Assembly: GCA_032433595.1 (NCBI GenBank)
Contig: JASWJB010000084.1
Span: forward strand, 1-64,000
DNA: 64,000 bases
DNA from: Conoideocrella luteorostrata
Taxonomy: Eukaryota; Ascomycota; Sordariomycetes; Hypocreales; Clavicipitaceae
Direction of reading: 5' to 3'
Part shown: positions 1-10,567 of the stretch, piece by piece
How positions within the stretch are numbered: position 1 is the first letter of the stretch
Layout of the letters: the number at the start of each line of letters is the position of its first letter
The notes under the pieces: generated by a model
What the model saw: the letters and a program-made list of their open reading frames with translations, nothing else
The model's database searches: none
What the model was told of the DNA's origin: nothing
Translations under genes and position numbers: made by a program

Positions 1-64
1 TGAAAACGTAGGAGTCTCTGAAGATGATGTTTGTCTGATCTTCTTGGGACGGAAGCTGAACTAA
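1..64 (+). CDS. Possible C-terminal tail of a gene starting left of the window
   Basis: From base 2 a frame reads about 20 sensible codons ending in DDVCLIFLGRKLN and a TAA at 62-64. The composition looks like protein, and LIFLGRKL faintly recalls the LIF-G-L stretch of ubiquitin-like folds. The piece is too short to name. It could equally be a chance open frame. Confidence 0.25.
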   Translation, partial: ENVGVSEDDVCLIFLGRKLN

Positions 65-995
65 GCCACAACGTCGCGTCTTCTACATGCCATTGGAGAC
101 CGTGGGGTCTTCCATCCTAAGGAAAACAAAAAAAAAAAAAAAAAAGGGAAAGGGGCCTGCAGATTAATCCAATGGCGCGACGAGTAAAACAGAATGACGA
201 GTAAAACAGATATCAGTACGGAGTATCCCGGCTGGTCAGGCAGGTTGCAGATGCGAGGCGAGCATCGTGCATGCACAGTACAGTACTTCGTAAGCATGCC
301 AGAGTCAGGTGTGGGTTGGAGCAGAGTGGTGGAACTAGGAGCGCCCCCCCCCCGAATTTCGGGGCGCCTCCCTTCCCCTTCAGCCAACCGCAAGTGACCA
401 CAAATACCACCATTGGCTTCCTGTGCGGCTCTGTTGCTTGACGAAACGAGGCGGGGGAGCCTGAGGATGGGCTGGGGCCAGTGGCTGGCCCAACCATGGC
501 GCGGTGCCAATCGTCTGCATGTCTCAGAGATGGACCAGCTTCGCCTCAACGACATCCGAGAGACTCGTGCATTAATTGAATATTATAGTTATGTACGGAG
601 TACTCCGTACCAAAAGCCAAAGTACGAATTGCATACACGCGCATTCTACTGGTTTCCAGGAGTTCTCGTGTGCTGTGCAGCCCGACAAGCCATCTACAGC
701 AACCAGAAGTGACTTGCTGTCGTTCCCACGTCGGACTCTGCTTACTCTCCGCTCCGGAGCTCCGCAGGCACTCCCTGGATTTTCGTGTGACTTGCCCGTG
801 TTGCCTCTGTACCACGTAGTTCGTAGGCGGCAGTTCGAGTCCATTGTCATCTTGACGCGCCAATCGGTGCCTGTCAACGTCGTTTGAAGCCACGTACCTA
901 CAAGATTGCGTCACATAGCTTGTCCGATTTAAACTCAGTCTTGCGCATGTTATGGTTACTCTTTTCTTGAAACCTGTTTCACGCATATGTTTATA
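65..995. other. Intergenic, no supported gene
   Basis: The overlapping open frames on both strands lack family features. The stretch holds a poly(A) run near 127-145, a C-rich imperfect inverted repeat near 340-367 (GCGCCCC facing GGGGCGC around GAATTTC), one TACGGAGTA at 217-225 and an 18-bp palindrome at 593-610. It presumably contains the promoter of the hydrolase gene starting at 996. Confidence 0.6.
593..610. repeat. 18-bp perfect palindrome GTACGGAGTACTCCGTAC
   Basis: The sequence equals its own reverse complement. It consists of two head-to-head copies of the 9-mer TACGGAGTA that recurs through the intergenic DNA of this window. It has the layout CGG-N6-CCG, the spacing used by some fungal Zn2Cys6 regulators (Ppr1/UaY type). 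It lies 386 bp upstream of the hydrolase start codon. Confidence 0.8.
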
Positions 996-2552
996 ATGGC
1001 TCCATCGCTCATGCGGACGGCAGCTTGGGCGGCGATAGCCCCTTTGGCGCTCTATACGGTCTTCTGGTCCCTCGCCATAACGCCATTCTTTCAACGGCAG
1101 TGTGTAGTCTATTCATGGGCTCCCTAATAAAAACGATGAGACTAACGTGGAAATAAGCTTCCTGTACGCACATAAGTTCAACACGCTCTTTTTGTCCGAC
1201 GTGAATGAGCCAGAGAGATGGGGATTTGAGAGTAAGTGGCTCCTGATGCAGACATGGGACACAGCCTGGGCCTTGAGCACTCGTAATCCTATCCATATAT
1301 ATATATATATATATAAGTATGCCATCAGGATTTAACGTGCGCAACTCTTTTAGGGCACCAAGTAGCCCCCTTCTACCTGAAGACACCAGACGACAACTAC
1401 ATCTACGCATGGCACGTCTTACCGTTGCCGCTGTTCCACAAGCATGAGGCGCGAATCGTACAGATGGCTTCTTCGGAAGTCGCACCACTCGACATAACCG
1501 CTACTGAATCGTTTCGACTGCTCAAGTCGGATCCCAAGGCCAAGTTAATCCTGTATTGTAAGCGGACTTGCTTAACTCCCTCACCCCTCACCACCCCCCC
1601 TTCCCGTTAAAAATGCGAATTAACTCGTTCGTCTGACCAGTTCACGGAGTTTGTCTTCCCGTTCTCGGCCGTTTCTTGAAGTGTTGCCAGGCCCCGTTTT
1701 GCATGCTAACTTGGTGCTCGACAGAATGCCGGCCATGTCGCCCAAATGTATAGGGCTGACAGTTACCATTCTTTGACTGACACATCCAACTATCACGTAA
1801 TTGCTATCGACTACCGCGGCTATGGCCACTCCACGGGGACTCCCAGCGAGGAAGGCCTCATTCAGGATGCAGAAACGCTGGTAGAGTGGGCCACAAGGGT
1901 TGCGGGCGTACCTTCAAGCCGGATTGTTTTGTTTGGGCACAGCCTGGGCACGGCCGTGGTCAGCGGCGTAGCCGAACGATATGCTCTCAGGGGCGTGGAT
2001 TTCGCCGGCATCGTCCTAGTTGCAGGCTTCAGCGATCTGTCCAACTTGCTTACTGGGTACCGCATCAGTGGCATTTTCCCCGTCATTGGTCCTCTCGCTG
2101 CTTGGTCATCTGCAGTCGACTTCCTGAAAACGTACGTTGTGGACAAGTGGCATTCGGCCGACAGGCTGGCCAGCCTCGTCCGCCATGCAAACAAAAGGCT
2201 GCGGCTCGAATTGATCCATTCAGTCTACGATCGGGACATCCCATGGCAACACCAGGAGATCCTGTTCCAGGCCGCAGCCAATGCAACAACCAACGGAATG
2301 ACGCAGCAAGAATTCGACAAGTTCAAAGAGGGTATAGCGGAAGAGAGGCCCGGACACGACGGGTTCACCGCGGTTGTGACGGCCAACCCGAATACTGTTA
2401 TCCGCCAAGACCTGATTATCCACGGCGGTGAGTTCCCAGCGTGTCTGCCCGGCTAGTGACGTTGACATGCTGATGCCGTTCCAGGCCATAACAGAATTGT
2501 GTCTGCTTCAGCGGTTTTGAGAGCCGTTATGAGGTGTTTCGACGAGAAGTAG
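996..2552 (+). CDS. ABHD12/BEM46-type alpha/beta hydrolase, membrane-anchored
   Basis: Predicted serine hydrolase of 386 aa. Exons: 996-1099, 1158-1231, 1354-1557, 1641-1648, 1725-2427 and 2485-2552; all borders are GT-AG and phases agree. The N-terminus holds one hydrophobic membrane segment. The oxyanion-hole motif FHGNAG lies at residues 128-133, the nucleophile elbow GHSLGT carries Ser203, the acid is Asp299 or Asp301 (YDRDIPW) and His366 sits in GGHN. The family contains human ABHD12 (a lysophospholipase) and fungal BEM46 relatives tied to polarity; the substrate here is unknown. The fourth exon is only 8 nt (t|tt cac gga) and supplies F, H and G. Skipping it by joining 1557 to 1725 creates TAA, so the micro-exon is needed. 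Intron 2 carries an AT microsatellite. First ATG in frame chosen. Confidence 0.88.
1295..1315. repeat. (AT)n microsatellite in intron 2 of the ABHD12-like gene
   Basis: About ten AT dinucleotides between donor 1232 and acceptor 1353. It is intronic and a likely length polymorphism. Confidence 0.9.
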
Positions 2553-3188
2553 TTAGATGGGCCGATTGTTGTATTTTTGCGTTTCACCACGTATCGACTA
2601 CCAGGTCTCATATTAAATAGTAACAAATCTGATTAATAGTGATCTGTTACCCAAATAGTCAGGCAACGGTCAATCAATGGGCGAAACCAAACATCTAACC
2701 AGACTGCTCCGTCTATCCATCCACAGCGGTAACTAGAGTTGAGACCCGTTGCGGCCATGTAGCTGACCAACCATCCATGCAAGGCCAGTGAGCCACGGAG
2801 CCAATAAGCGACGAAGCCCATCTGGCTTTGAGGGCCAATTGACGACCACGACTGTCCGAAAGTCAAGTCACGTTGACAGCGGATAAGTTGTGGCCTAGGC
2901 GCAACTAACAAGGAAATACTCCGTACATAATGTTTTGTTACGACCCCGCAACCCCTCAACCGCCAATATCAATCCGATCAAACTAACTAACTAGCTAGTC
3001 TACTCCGTGGGTTGGTTTTGCCATTCAACCCCCACCACCATCCCACCAAACCAAGCCCGCCAAAACCCGCCAACCCTCTTAATTATACCCGCTGCAACAT
3101 ATAGAGCTCCTCCCACCCCTCCAGTTAAGTTGTCCTCTTCATCCCGATCCTCGCGACAAACGCGGCATTCTCCCCACCTGCAACAACC
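2553..3188. other. Intergenic; NMT1 promoter and leader
   Basis: No coding frame is supported. One TACTCCGTA lies at 2917-2925. The last 190 bp before the NMT1 ATG are rich in C and A (CCACC/CCAAA runs), a usual look for leaders of well-expressed fungal genes. Confidence 0.6.
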
Positions 3189-5008
3189 ATGCCGTCTGAG
3201 GAGTCCAAGCCAGTCGAGCCCGTCCCCGACAAGGGCAAGCAGGTTGCCAGCGCCGAGTCAGGCTCAGAAGACGACGAGCCCACGGCCGATACTGCTACCG
3301 CTGCTGCCGAAACGGCGACATCAACCTCCAGCAAGAAGAAGAAGTCGAAGCGCAAGAAGGTCAAGCAGCTTCTCTCGGGCAAGTCCGAGCAGGAAAAGCA
3401 CGATGATGACGTGAAGAAAGCAATTGAGGGCCTTTCCCCGGAGCAGATGAAGGAGCTGGCTGCCCTCAACCCTGGCCTCATGCAGGAGCTCGCCGCGCAG
3501 TCCGGCAGCGCGAACCCCTCGCCCGATCAGGTCGCCACGTTGCTCAAGGGCATGAGCCTCTCGGACATCATGACCGGTCTGGCAGCCAGTGGCAAGAACG
3601 TCAAGGACATGGGCGCATACAAGTTCTGGCAGACCCAGCCGGTGCCCAAGTTCGGCGAGGACACAAAGAAGGTGGAGGAGGGTCCTCTGAAAAAGCAGAC
3701 CGTTGAGGAGATCGACAAGGAGCCGCAGCCGCTGGTGGCCGGCTTTGAGTGGGTGACTGTGGATTTGGCGGATGATGGTGAAATGAAGGAGGTTTACGAG
3801 CTGCTGAACGGGCATTATGTCGAGGATGACGAGGCCATGTTCCGCTTCAACTACATCCCCGAAGTGCTCAGATGGTAAGCAACTATGGCGTTCATTGCAT
3901 GCTTTTCCAAACACTCATGATGTGTGTATGAACAAATATTCTGACTTCTTGTTGTTGTTCCTCAGGGCCATGATGGCACCAGGCTGGCAACGCAAATACC
4001 ATGTCGGCGTGCGAGCCACGCAGTCCCGCAAGCTCGTCGCCTTCATCTCTGCTGTTCCGGTCAACATCCGCGTCCGCAACAAGACCTTCGCCACCTCGGA
4101 AGTCAACTTTCTCTGTGTGCACAAGAAGCTACGGGGCAAGAGACTCGCCCCCGTGCTCATCAAGGAGATCACCCGCATCAGCAACCTTGACGGCGTGTGG
4201 CAGGGCTTGTACACGGCCGGCATTGTGCTCCCCCGGCCGGTCAGTACGTGTCGATACTACCACCGCTCATTGAACTGGCCCAAGTTGCATGACTGCGGGT
4301 TCAGTCCCTTGCCTGCGAATAGCAAACCCCAGTACCAGATTCGAAAGTACTCCCTGCCGGATAATACGGCGACCAAGGGTCTGCGCCCGATGCAAGAGAA
4401 GGATGTAGATGCCGTGGTGTCGCTGCTGACCCGGTACTTGGCAAAGTATGACATGGCGCCAGAGTTTACTGCAGAGGAGGCCAGCCACTGGTTCATCCCT
4501 AAAAAGGACGTCAAGCAAGTAATCTGGTCCTACGTCGTCGAGGTACGTCACATCACATCGTGTCAAGTCGCCGTTCTGGCCCCTTGCGCTGATATACTAA
4601 TTCCAATCGTAGGACAATGACAAGAAAATCACCGACTTTGTCTCCTTCTTCTGCGTCGAATCATCCATCATAAAGAACAACGATGTCCTTCGCGTCGCCT
4701 ACCTCTTCTACTATGCCTCGGAAGTTGGAATCCCCCCAAATATCGACAAGCCCGCCCTCAAGACCCGACTCAACGGGCTCATCAACGATGCCCTCATCCT
4801 AGCCAAGAGGGCGAAGCTGGATGTGTTTAATGCGCTGTCCTTGATGGACAATGGCCTGTTTTTGGAACAACAAAAGTTTGGGGGTGGCGATGGTCAGCTG
4901 CATTACTACCTGTTCAACTATCGGGCCAATCCGATCGGGGGCGGTGTGAATGCCAAAAACCAGCTTGACGAGGATAACTTGAGTGGGATTGGGTTGGTGA
5001 TGCCTTGA
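3189..5008 (+). CDS. NMT1: Glycylpeptide N-tetradecanoyltransferase (N-myristoyltransferase)
   Basis: Transfers myristate from myristoyl-CoA to the N-terminal glycine of proteins, in the cytosol and at ribosomes. It is a single essential gene in the fungi studied. Exons 3189-3874, 3966-4542 and 4613-5008 give 552 aa. Residues 1 to about 115 are Lys/Glu/Ser rich with a strongly basic patch ([12 protein letters not shown]), like the ribosome-binding tail of the family. The catalytic core follows, with family blocks such as [24 protein letters not shown] and YYHRSLN. The protein ends GLVMP. In the family the C-terminal carboxylate is the catalytic base, and the last residue is usually Leu or Gln, so proline is slightly unusual. 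The gene converges on the hydrolase at 5196-6353 with 187 bp between stops. Confidence 0.97.
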
Positions 5009-5195
5009 GAATACACACCCACCGGGAGCATGTCAGATAGCGCATAAAGCGACATTTCAAGACGCAAAAAGCATTTAAACATGAATTTCGTATACCCACA
5101 ACACCTCGCAATCTTCTCCTTCCACATCAACATCCAACCCTATCAATCACCACCACTACCACCACCACCCTCTCCAGTCTTTGCTTGGCTCAACC

Positions 5196-6353
5196 TCACA
5201 GTTTCGCCCAGACCCCCAACCTCTCGTCCAACAACCCATTAAACCAGTCGCTCCTCTCAAAAATCGGCGCATGCCCCAAATCCTCCACAATCATGCCCAC
5301 ACCCGGCTCAATCGCCTTGATCAGCCTCTCCCCATTCTTCACCACCAACATCTTGTCTCTCGTCCCATGCATCACCAGTATCCTATCCCTACCAATCTCG
5401 TCGGCCATCTTCTTCAGCTGCGCGCTCGTCTTCTTGTGGCCCGCCGCAGCAATCAACTGACAGAAGAAGCCCTGTCTGGTGAAATACCCCGGGGTATGCT
5501 TCTTGTGCAGCTCCTGCGACTGAAACCTCTGGAAATTCGACTCGAACCGCGGGTACTCCCCATCCGCGGTCTTCGCGGGCCCACACTTTGGCGTCGTGTT
5601 CGGAGAGGGCAGCTCAAAGTCGTCCTTTGCGGCGAGGAACTCGGGCACGAATATGCTGAGCGCCGTGTCCTGGATGGTCTGGCTTTCGGACTTTGGGCGG
5701 AACAGCTTAACGCGCTCCCAGGCGGATTCTGGAAAGGACTTGCCGCTCTCGACGTGCGAGGAGGTGCAGATGAGGGAGAGGGACTGGATGCGCTCGGGCA
5801 TGAGGCAGGCGATCTCCTGGGAGATCATGCCGCCCAGCGAGATGCCCATGAGGTTGATTTGGCGGGGCGAGGTCCAACCAACGTGGTCGATTACCTCGAT
5901 GGCGTCGAGGGCCATTTCGGAGGTCGTGTACCGCGCGAGGGGCTTGTCGCTGCGTCCGATGCCGCGATTGTCGAGGACAAGAACTGAGTATTTCTCGCCG
6001 TGGGTGTGGCCGAAATAGAGCGTTTGAATTTGCCATGATGTGATAGTTCCGGCGAGGCCCATGAGCAGCTGGTGTAGTTTACAGAGTTAGTTGTGTATCC
6101 AGTCAGTACCTGAATATAAGTGTTGAAGAGGGGCGCCGAGCGCCAAGCAACGTACAACCAGCTTCGTCGGTCCCGTCCCATGAACTTCCCAGTATATATT
6201 GTAGGGGCCGCCTCGACCCTTCGCAACCGGCAGTTTGCCATACGTGTTGGGCTCCAGAGCCCACACTGTAGATTTAAAGGCGGGATGTCTCATGGTTTCC
6301 TCGGCCGAGGGGAATTTGTAGGTCCTAACGGGCGGTAATGTGGTCAGCGCCAT
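5196..6353 (-). CDS. Alpha/beta-hydrolase fold protein
   Basis: Predicted 356-aa soluble serine hydrolase from two exons (6353-6156, 6068-5196; intron 87 bp, phase 0, joining LV to LLMGLAG). The alpha/beta-hydrolase fold-1 signature is complete: NRGIGRSDKP after strand 4, nucleophile elbow GISLGG (Ser143), acid Asp304 in HGTRDKM and His332 in LGHAPIFE. No signal peptide or membrane segment is seen. Fold-1 members include esterases, epoxide hydrolases and proline iminopeptidases, and the sequence alone does not choose between them. The ATG at 6353 is the first in frame. Confidence 0.85.
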
Positions 6354-7161
6354 CTCTAGAGCAGCAAGGACGTTGGTAAGTAATATTGTCGATTGAGGGG
6401 CGAATCAAGACGGTACAACATGAATTACAGAATGAAGTCACGCAAACCTACCCTTCTGACATGACTTGCTAGATTTACCGTGTTTTGGGAGTGTGTTCGG
6501 GAGAAAGTTGGCAGCGGAGCGCAGTGCCGAGGTTTAAGTAGAACGGGAACTGAACGGGAAACTAGTTAGAGGAGATCTGAGCGCAAACGCTGTGCACTGC
6601 ACCCGCACTGCACAATGTGGACGGATGAAAGGTGATTGTTCAGAACTAGGATGCGAGCAATCTAAGCAATACGCGCGTTCATCAATTAGTGATTAATTGC
6701 TACTCTGGAAAGCAGGTGGTTGTGCGGCGCGAGCGGATCGGACTCACCCTGCGCCCCGAGGGAAAGTGACATTCGGTGGGTGTGCCTTGACTAAATTACA
6801 CTTGGCCTAGCTGCAGCGAGCGACCATCGGTCCCTGCCACATGCGCCATACGTGTATCCATACGTGGACGCATCGCTTGTGAATGGCATATGCACATGAT
6901 TGAATTCTATGCTTTTCGAATACATTTTTAATTGTACATTTAATTTCCCTCATAATGCTGCGTCCTAGCCTTGCATTCATGCCGCAGAGCCCCCTCCCGC
7001 CCGGACCAAACACACACGGCTCGCTTCTTCATTGCCCGTGTCATGAGTCCAATGCTGTTCTTTCACTACAGTATTACAGCTACTGCCACTCAAGCCATGA
7101 TGCGGAATACCGGAGGCCGCGTTTCAACCTCCTTCTTTCATGCACGATAACTTTACCAGAT
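6354..7161. other. Intergenic
   Basis: Contains the upstream region of the hydrolase gene (minus strand) and the 3' end of SWP1. The frames on either strand are short and without family features. Confidence 0.6.
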
Positions 7162-8276
7162 TTATCGCTCCCCAGCAAGTCGTCGGCTCTGTACCTCCCC
7201 AAGAGCCTTGGTGCCACTGAAAAACGCAACGGCCGCAACAACTCCCATTGCTGGCAATGTCTGGAACAAGTTCCAAGCGCTGTAGTAGAGGAAGAACACC
7301 CCCTCCATCGCAACAATAGACCCAAAGAAGAGAGCGTGCGAGAGAGGCGCATTCCCCATGGCCTTTTGAGCGTGGGAGAAGTTGCCACCGAATGCAACCC
7401 ACTGAGTATTGCCACGTCAGATAGCTGTAAATTTGAAGAAATAAAATTGGAGGGGAGGGGGGTTGCGGGATGTGTTTTATTCTTACACCAATAAACAGAG
7501 CAGGCACAGTCGCCAACACCGCCAGTGCAAACACCAGCGACACAATCTTGGGTAGATTCTTCGGGTCGGCCCTAAAAACATGGTGAATCTCGGCCAACTT
7601 GCCGTATCGGACGGGGGCAGCAGGGCTGGCCGTAGAGTGGCTTGGGTCCAACTTGATAGAGATGTCGAAGACGGGCGTTACAGATGCCTTGGTCGACCCA
7701 GCAGATCCCAGTATCAGGCTAGCCTCGAGAGGGCTTTTCGAGGTACGAAGTTGAACGGGAAGATCTTTGTGAGACTGTTCCATCAGGATCTTGGTTAGCT
7801 ACAGTTTCCCCAAAAGGGCACCATCATATACAGTATGGCATTCGTAGACGTACAATCTGAACGACTCCCTTCCCAGACTCCTTCACGGTTAGAGGAAAAG
7901 GCGCCTCCAAACCAGATGCCTCCTTGACGACAAGGAACGCCTGATGAGGCCGCTTCGCCTTGGAGCCTTCCTTGGTGGTTAATGACACTTTGAGAGTATC
8001 CTGATGACCAAGGACAAGTGCCCTTTCTACTCGGCTCGTATCCGTAAACCTACAGAAATATTCTGTTAGTTCAAGTCGGCCAATTGACATGTTTTGTCCA
8101 ATTGTCTCGCAGCGCTACGTAGCTGCTGGTGCTGCGGGTGCAGGTGCATCTTACTTCTCGGTCACCTTGTCAGAGGCCTTTCCAACAGACACAGAGGCAT
8201 CTGAGAAGGTCCACCCTGAGGCAGCATGAGCTACGCCCGCCAGAGCGATGGCTGTCGAAGCTATCGAGAATCGCAT
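7162..8276 (-). CDS. SWP1: Oligosaccharyltransferase subunit SWP1 (ribophorin II family)
   Basis: Non-catalytic subunit of the ER oligosaccharyltransferase, which moves the lipid-linked glycan onto Asn in Asn-X-Ser/Thr sequons. Four exons (8276-8155, 8049-7854, 7798-7487, 7401-7162) encode 289 aa, close to the 286 aa of yeast Swp1. A signal peptide (MRFSIASTAIALAGVAHA) precedes a luminal beta-rich part. Three hydrophobic segments follow near the C-terminus (starting IVSLVFALAV, ALFFGSIVAM and AMGVVAAVAF), the ribophorin II arrangement. All four coding pieces join in phase across short GT-AG introns (55-105 bp). The neighbouring cyclotransferase is also a secretory-pathway protein, but no common control is visible. 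Confidence 0.9.
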
Positions 8277-8656
8277 TGTGTCGATGTTGTGGTGGAGTTG
8301 TTGTCATCAACGAGTTGCTTGGAAAAGGACAGCTACCTATAAGCTAACGAGGCTACGTGGTTGCGAGTGGGGGCAGCTGATTGGTGGAGCTTGCGCCGCA
8401 TACGGTAAGAACTGTGAGCGCATACTGTGCATATGTGTACTTGTATATTAGCGACTTGCAACTCATGTTGAGGCGAAACTAAGAGTGAACCACGAACGTC
8501 AATCGATTAATTCGTTGCAGGCATAGCATATAATACCTCTTCAAGTCAATTCAATAAATTCATGAGTATCTATACAACCAGATCCGTGACCAAACGCCAT
8601 ATATATGATACAAAGCACGCTTTCGACAATAAAAGCCGGTACTCCGTACATTCCTG
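8277..8656. other. Intergenic between SWP1 start and cyclotransferase stop
   Basis: 380 bp holding the SWP1 promoter. One TACTCCGTA lies at 8640-8648, just past the stop codon of the next gene. No other signal is recognised. Confidence 0.55.
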
Positions 8657-9873
8657 CTACAATTCCGTCCTCTTGCTATGCGTAGAGCCTGTAGTTTCAC
8701 TCCTCGCCTCCTTGGTCACCGCCCTTTTTGGCAAATGTTTGCCCAAATCCAACCACTCCGCCGTAAACGCCGTTACAATCTTGGCCCAGTCCCTCACCGT
8801 CGGCAAGTCCAGATGCTCCCCATCATCGGCCATCTGGTGCCATATACCGGAAGGAAAAGGGGACGGAATGAGGTGGAGGACATCCACGCCGCGGAGCATG
8901 AAAGGAATATGGTCATCCTCAACGCCTGGGTGGTAGAACTCCTCGGCCTCCTTCTGGGAGTTCCACAAGAAAGCACGATTAGGTTTCGATTCGAGCAAAT
9001 TGAGATCTCGCATGCGCTTTTCCAGGGCAGCCATATTTTGGTACGTCCAGTGTGTGGGGAGAAAGTACGACGGTACGCTGGGTTCAGCGGAGCCCAGCAG
9101 ATCAAGCAAGACGAACAGGCTGATAGAGTCCAACGGTGTTCGGTAGGTGGACGTTGCTGTGTGGAACTGTGATTCCCATTCTGCGGCTAGAGATCTGTCG
9201 CCCCAAGCAAAAAAGAAACGAAACTGTCAGTCATCGAACCAGTGTTTGCAAGCCAAGCAGCAACATACCTCGCTCCATATAGTGAATCCGTAGCAGACCA
9301 CCTCTCAAATGCCTCCTCCCCATCCAAGAACAAGATCTGAACACCATGTTTCTCATCCAGCCCATCGTCAGCATCCGCCTCAGCTTTCCATTTCGCAGTC
9401 AAAGCCCCATCGATACTCCTCGCCACATGCATCAGCATGGCGCAAGGAGCAGCCGAGTCGATGGCGCCAATGAATCCGGCCGGCTCTGCCAGGCTGTCAA
9501 AGTGCGCTACGAGCGTCAATCTCAACACATCGCCTGGTTGAGAACCCGGCGGATCTCGCCGAAAGATGAGATTGGAGAAAGGCAGTTCTTTGTCGCCGCT
9601 CAGAGGGGTTTTTTGTGTCGAGTTTTGCCACATCAGCTCCCATGCGGGGAGGCTAGATTTGAAAAAGTTGACAAAGTGTTGTTGTACTTTGAGGTTCCCC
9701 GTCGTGCCGGGCACGCGGGGAATCAGAATCGGGGCAAGGAGCTTGCCCTTAAGAATGTCAAAGTCCTCTCCCGGGGAAGGGATGTTTTGGAGGTCGTTGT
9801 CGGCGAGCTCGGTGAGGGTATAGGCCGGCGACGCGACGAGAATCGCGGCAAGCAGTGGCGCGAGTAGGAGCAT
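8657..9873 (-). CDS. Glutaminyl-peptide cyclotransferase-like M28 enzyme, secreted
   Basis: The family converts N-terminal Gln (or Glu) of peptides to pyroglutamate using one zinc ion. Two exons (9873-9269, 9194-8657) give 380 aa. A signal peptide ([19 protein letters not shown]) targets it to the secretory pathway. The M28-type zinc site of glutaminyl cyclases is intact: Asp139 in AIDSAAPCA, Glu186 in FLDGEEAF and His297 in EDDHIPF. AHFDS (residues 123-127) is the other conserved block. A linker of about 30 aa, rich in Lys/Thr/Ser, ends the protein after the catalytic domain. The intron joins AG to A (Arg202). An M28 aminopeptidase is less likely because of the PCA motif and a single-zinc arrangement. 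Confidence 0.87.
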
Positions 9874-10567
9874 CGTGACGGCGGCGGCGGTTTATGATAT
9901 AGGGTTACAGCTCGTTAACATGTCGGCAAGCAGCTGCAGTGCAGGCCAGGCTGTCGCTCTGTCGCCCTGTCGGTGGAACTCTCAAGGCCGTGTACGCGGA
10001 AGGCTCTCGGTCGAAATCGTCTAGCCTTCCGGTAAGTCCCTGATTTGGTTCCAAAATTCCAGAAGTGTCAGTCAGGCAGGGAACAGCCACAACGTGCTCC
10101 GTAACCAGTATGCAGACACAAACACTAGTCAGGAACTTAGCGCACGAATTCGGCGAATCAATTCATCCCCACAGTGCTCCGTTCCATGGACTCTAATGAT
10201 TGTACTCCGTATCTACTCTGTACCGCGCACCCCGTTGATCTTAAATCCTCGACCTCGTCCCGATTCATAATTGTCAATGCAGTAATTCATTCAATTCCGC
10301 TGTTGTATAGAAACTCAAGAAACTACCAGCCCAATCAAAACTAGACCTACAGAAAAATCGCTGCGTCCATCACATCCCCACCCGTTCTACGGCTGCTCAC
10401 GAAATTCAACCATATGGGGTAGTGCGGCAGCAGAACAGTGCAAATAACGTCAAAAAGTGTCCCTGGTATAGAATCAATCCCGTGCTCCAGCAATCCGAAC
10501 GGCTCTGCTCCAATTACTTTCCCTTTAACAGTACATTTCACCCCTTGTCTGCATGTTCCTTACATCC
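9874..10567. other. Intergenic
   Basis: Promoter side of the cyclotransferase gene and the 3' region of SIN3. One TACTCCGTA lies at 10203-10211. No coding frame is supported. Confidence 0.6.

Noticed and set aside
61..555. 164-codon minus-strand frame at the left edge
   Set aside because: It overlaps other open frames, runs through a homopolymer tract (poly-Phe) and shows no family features.
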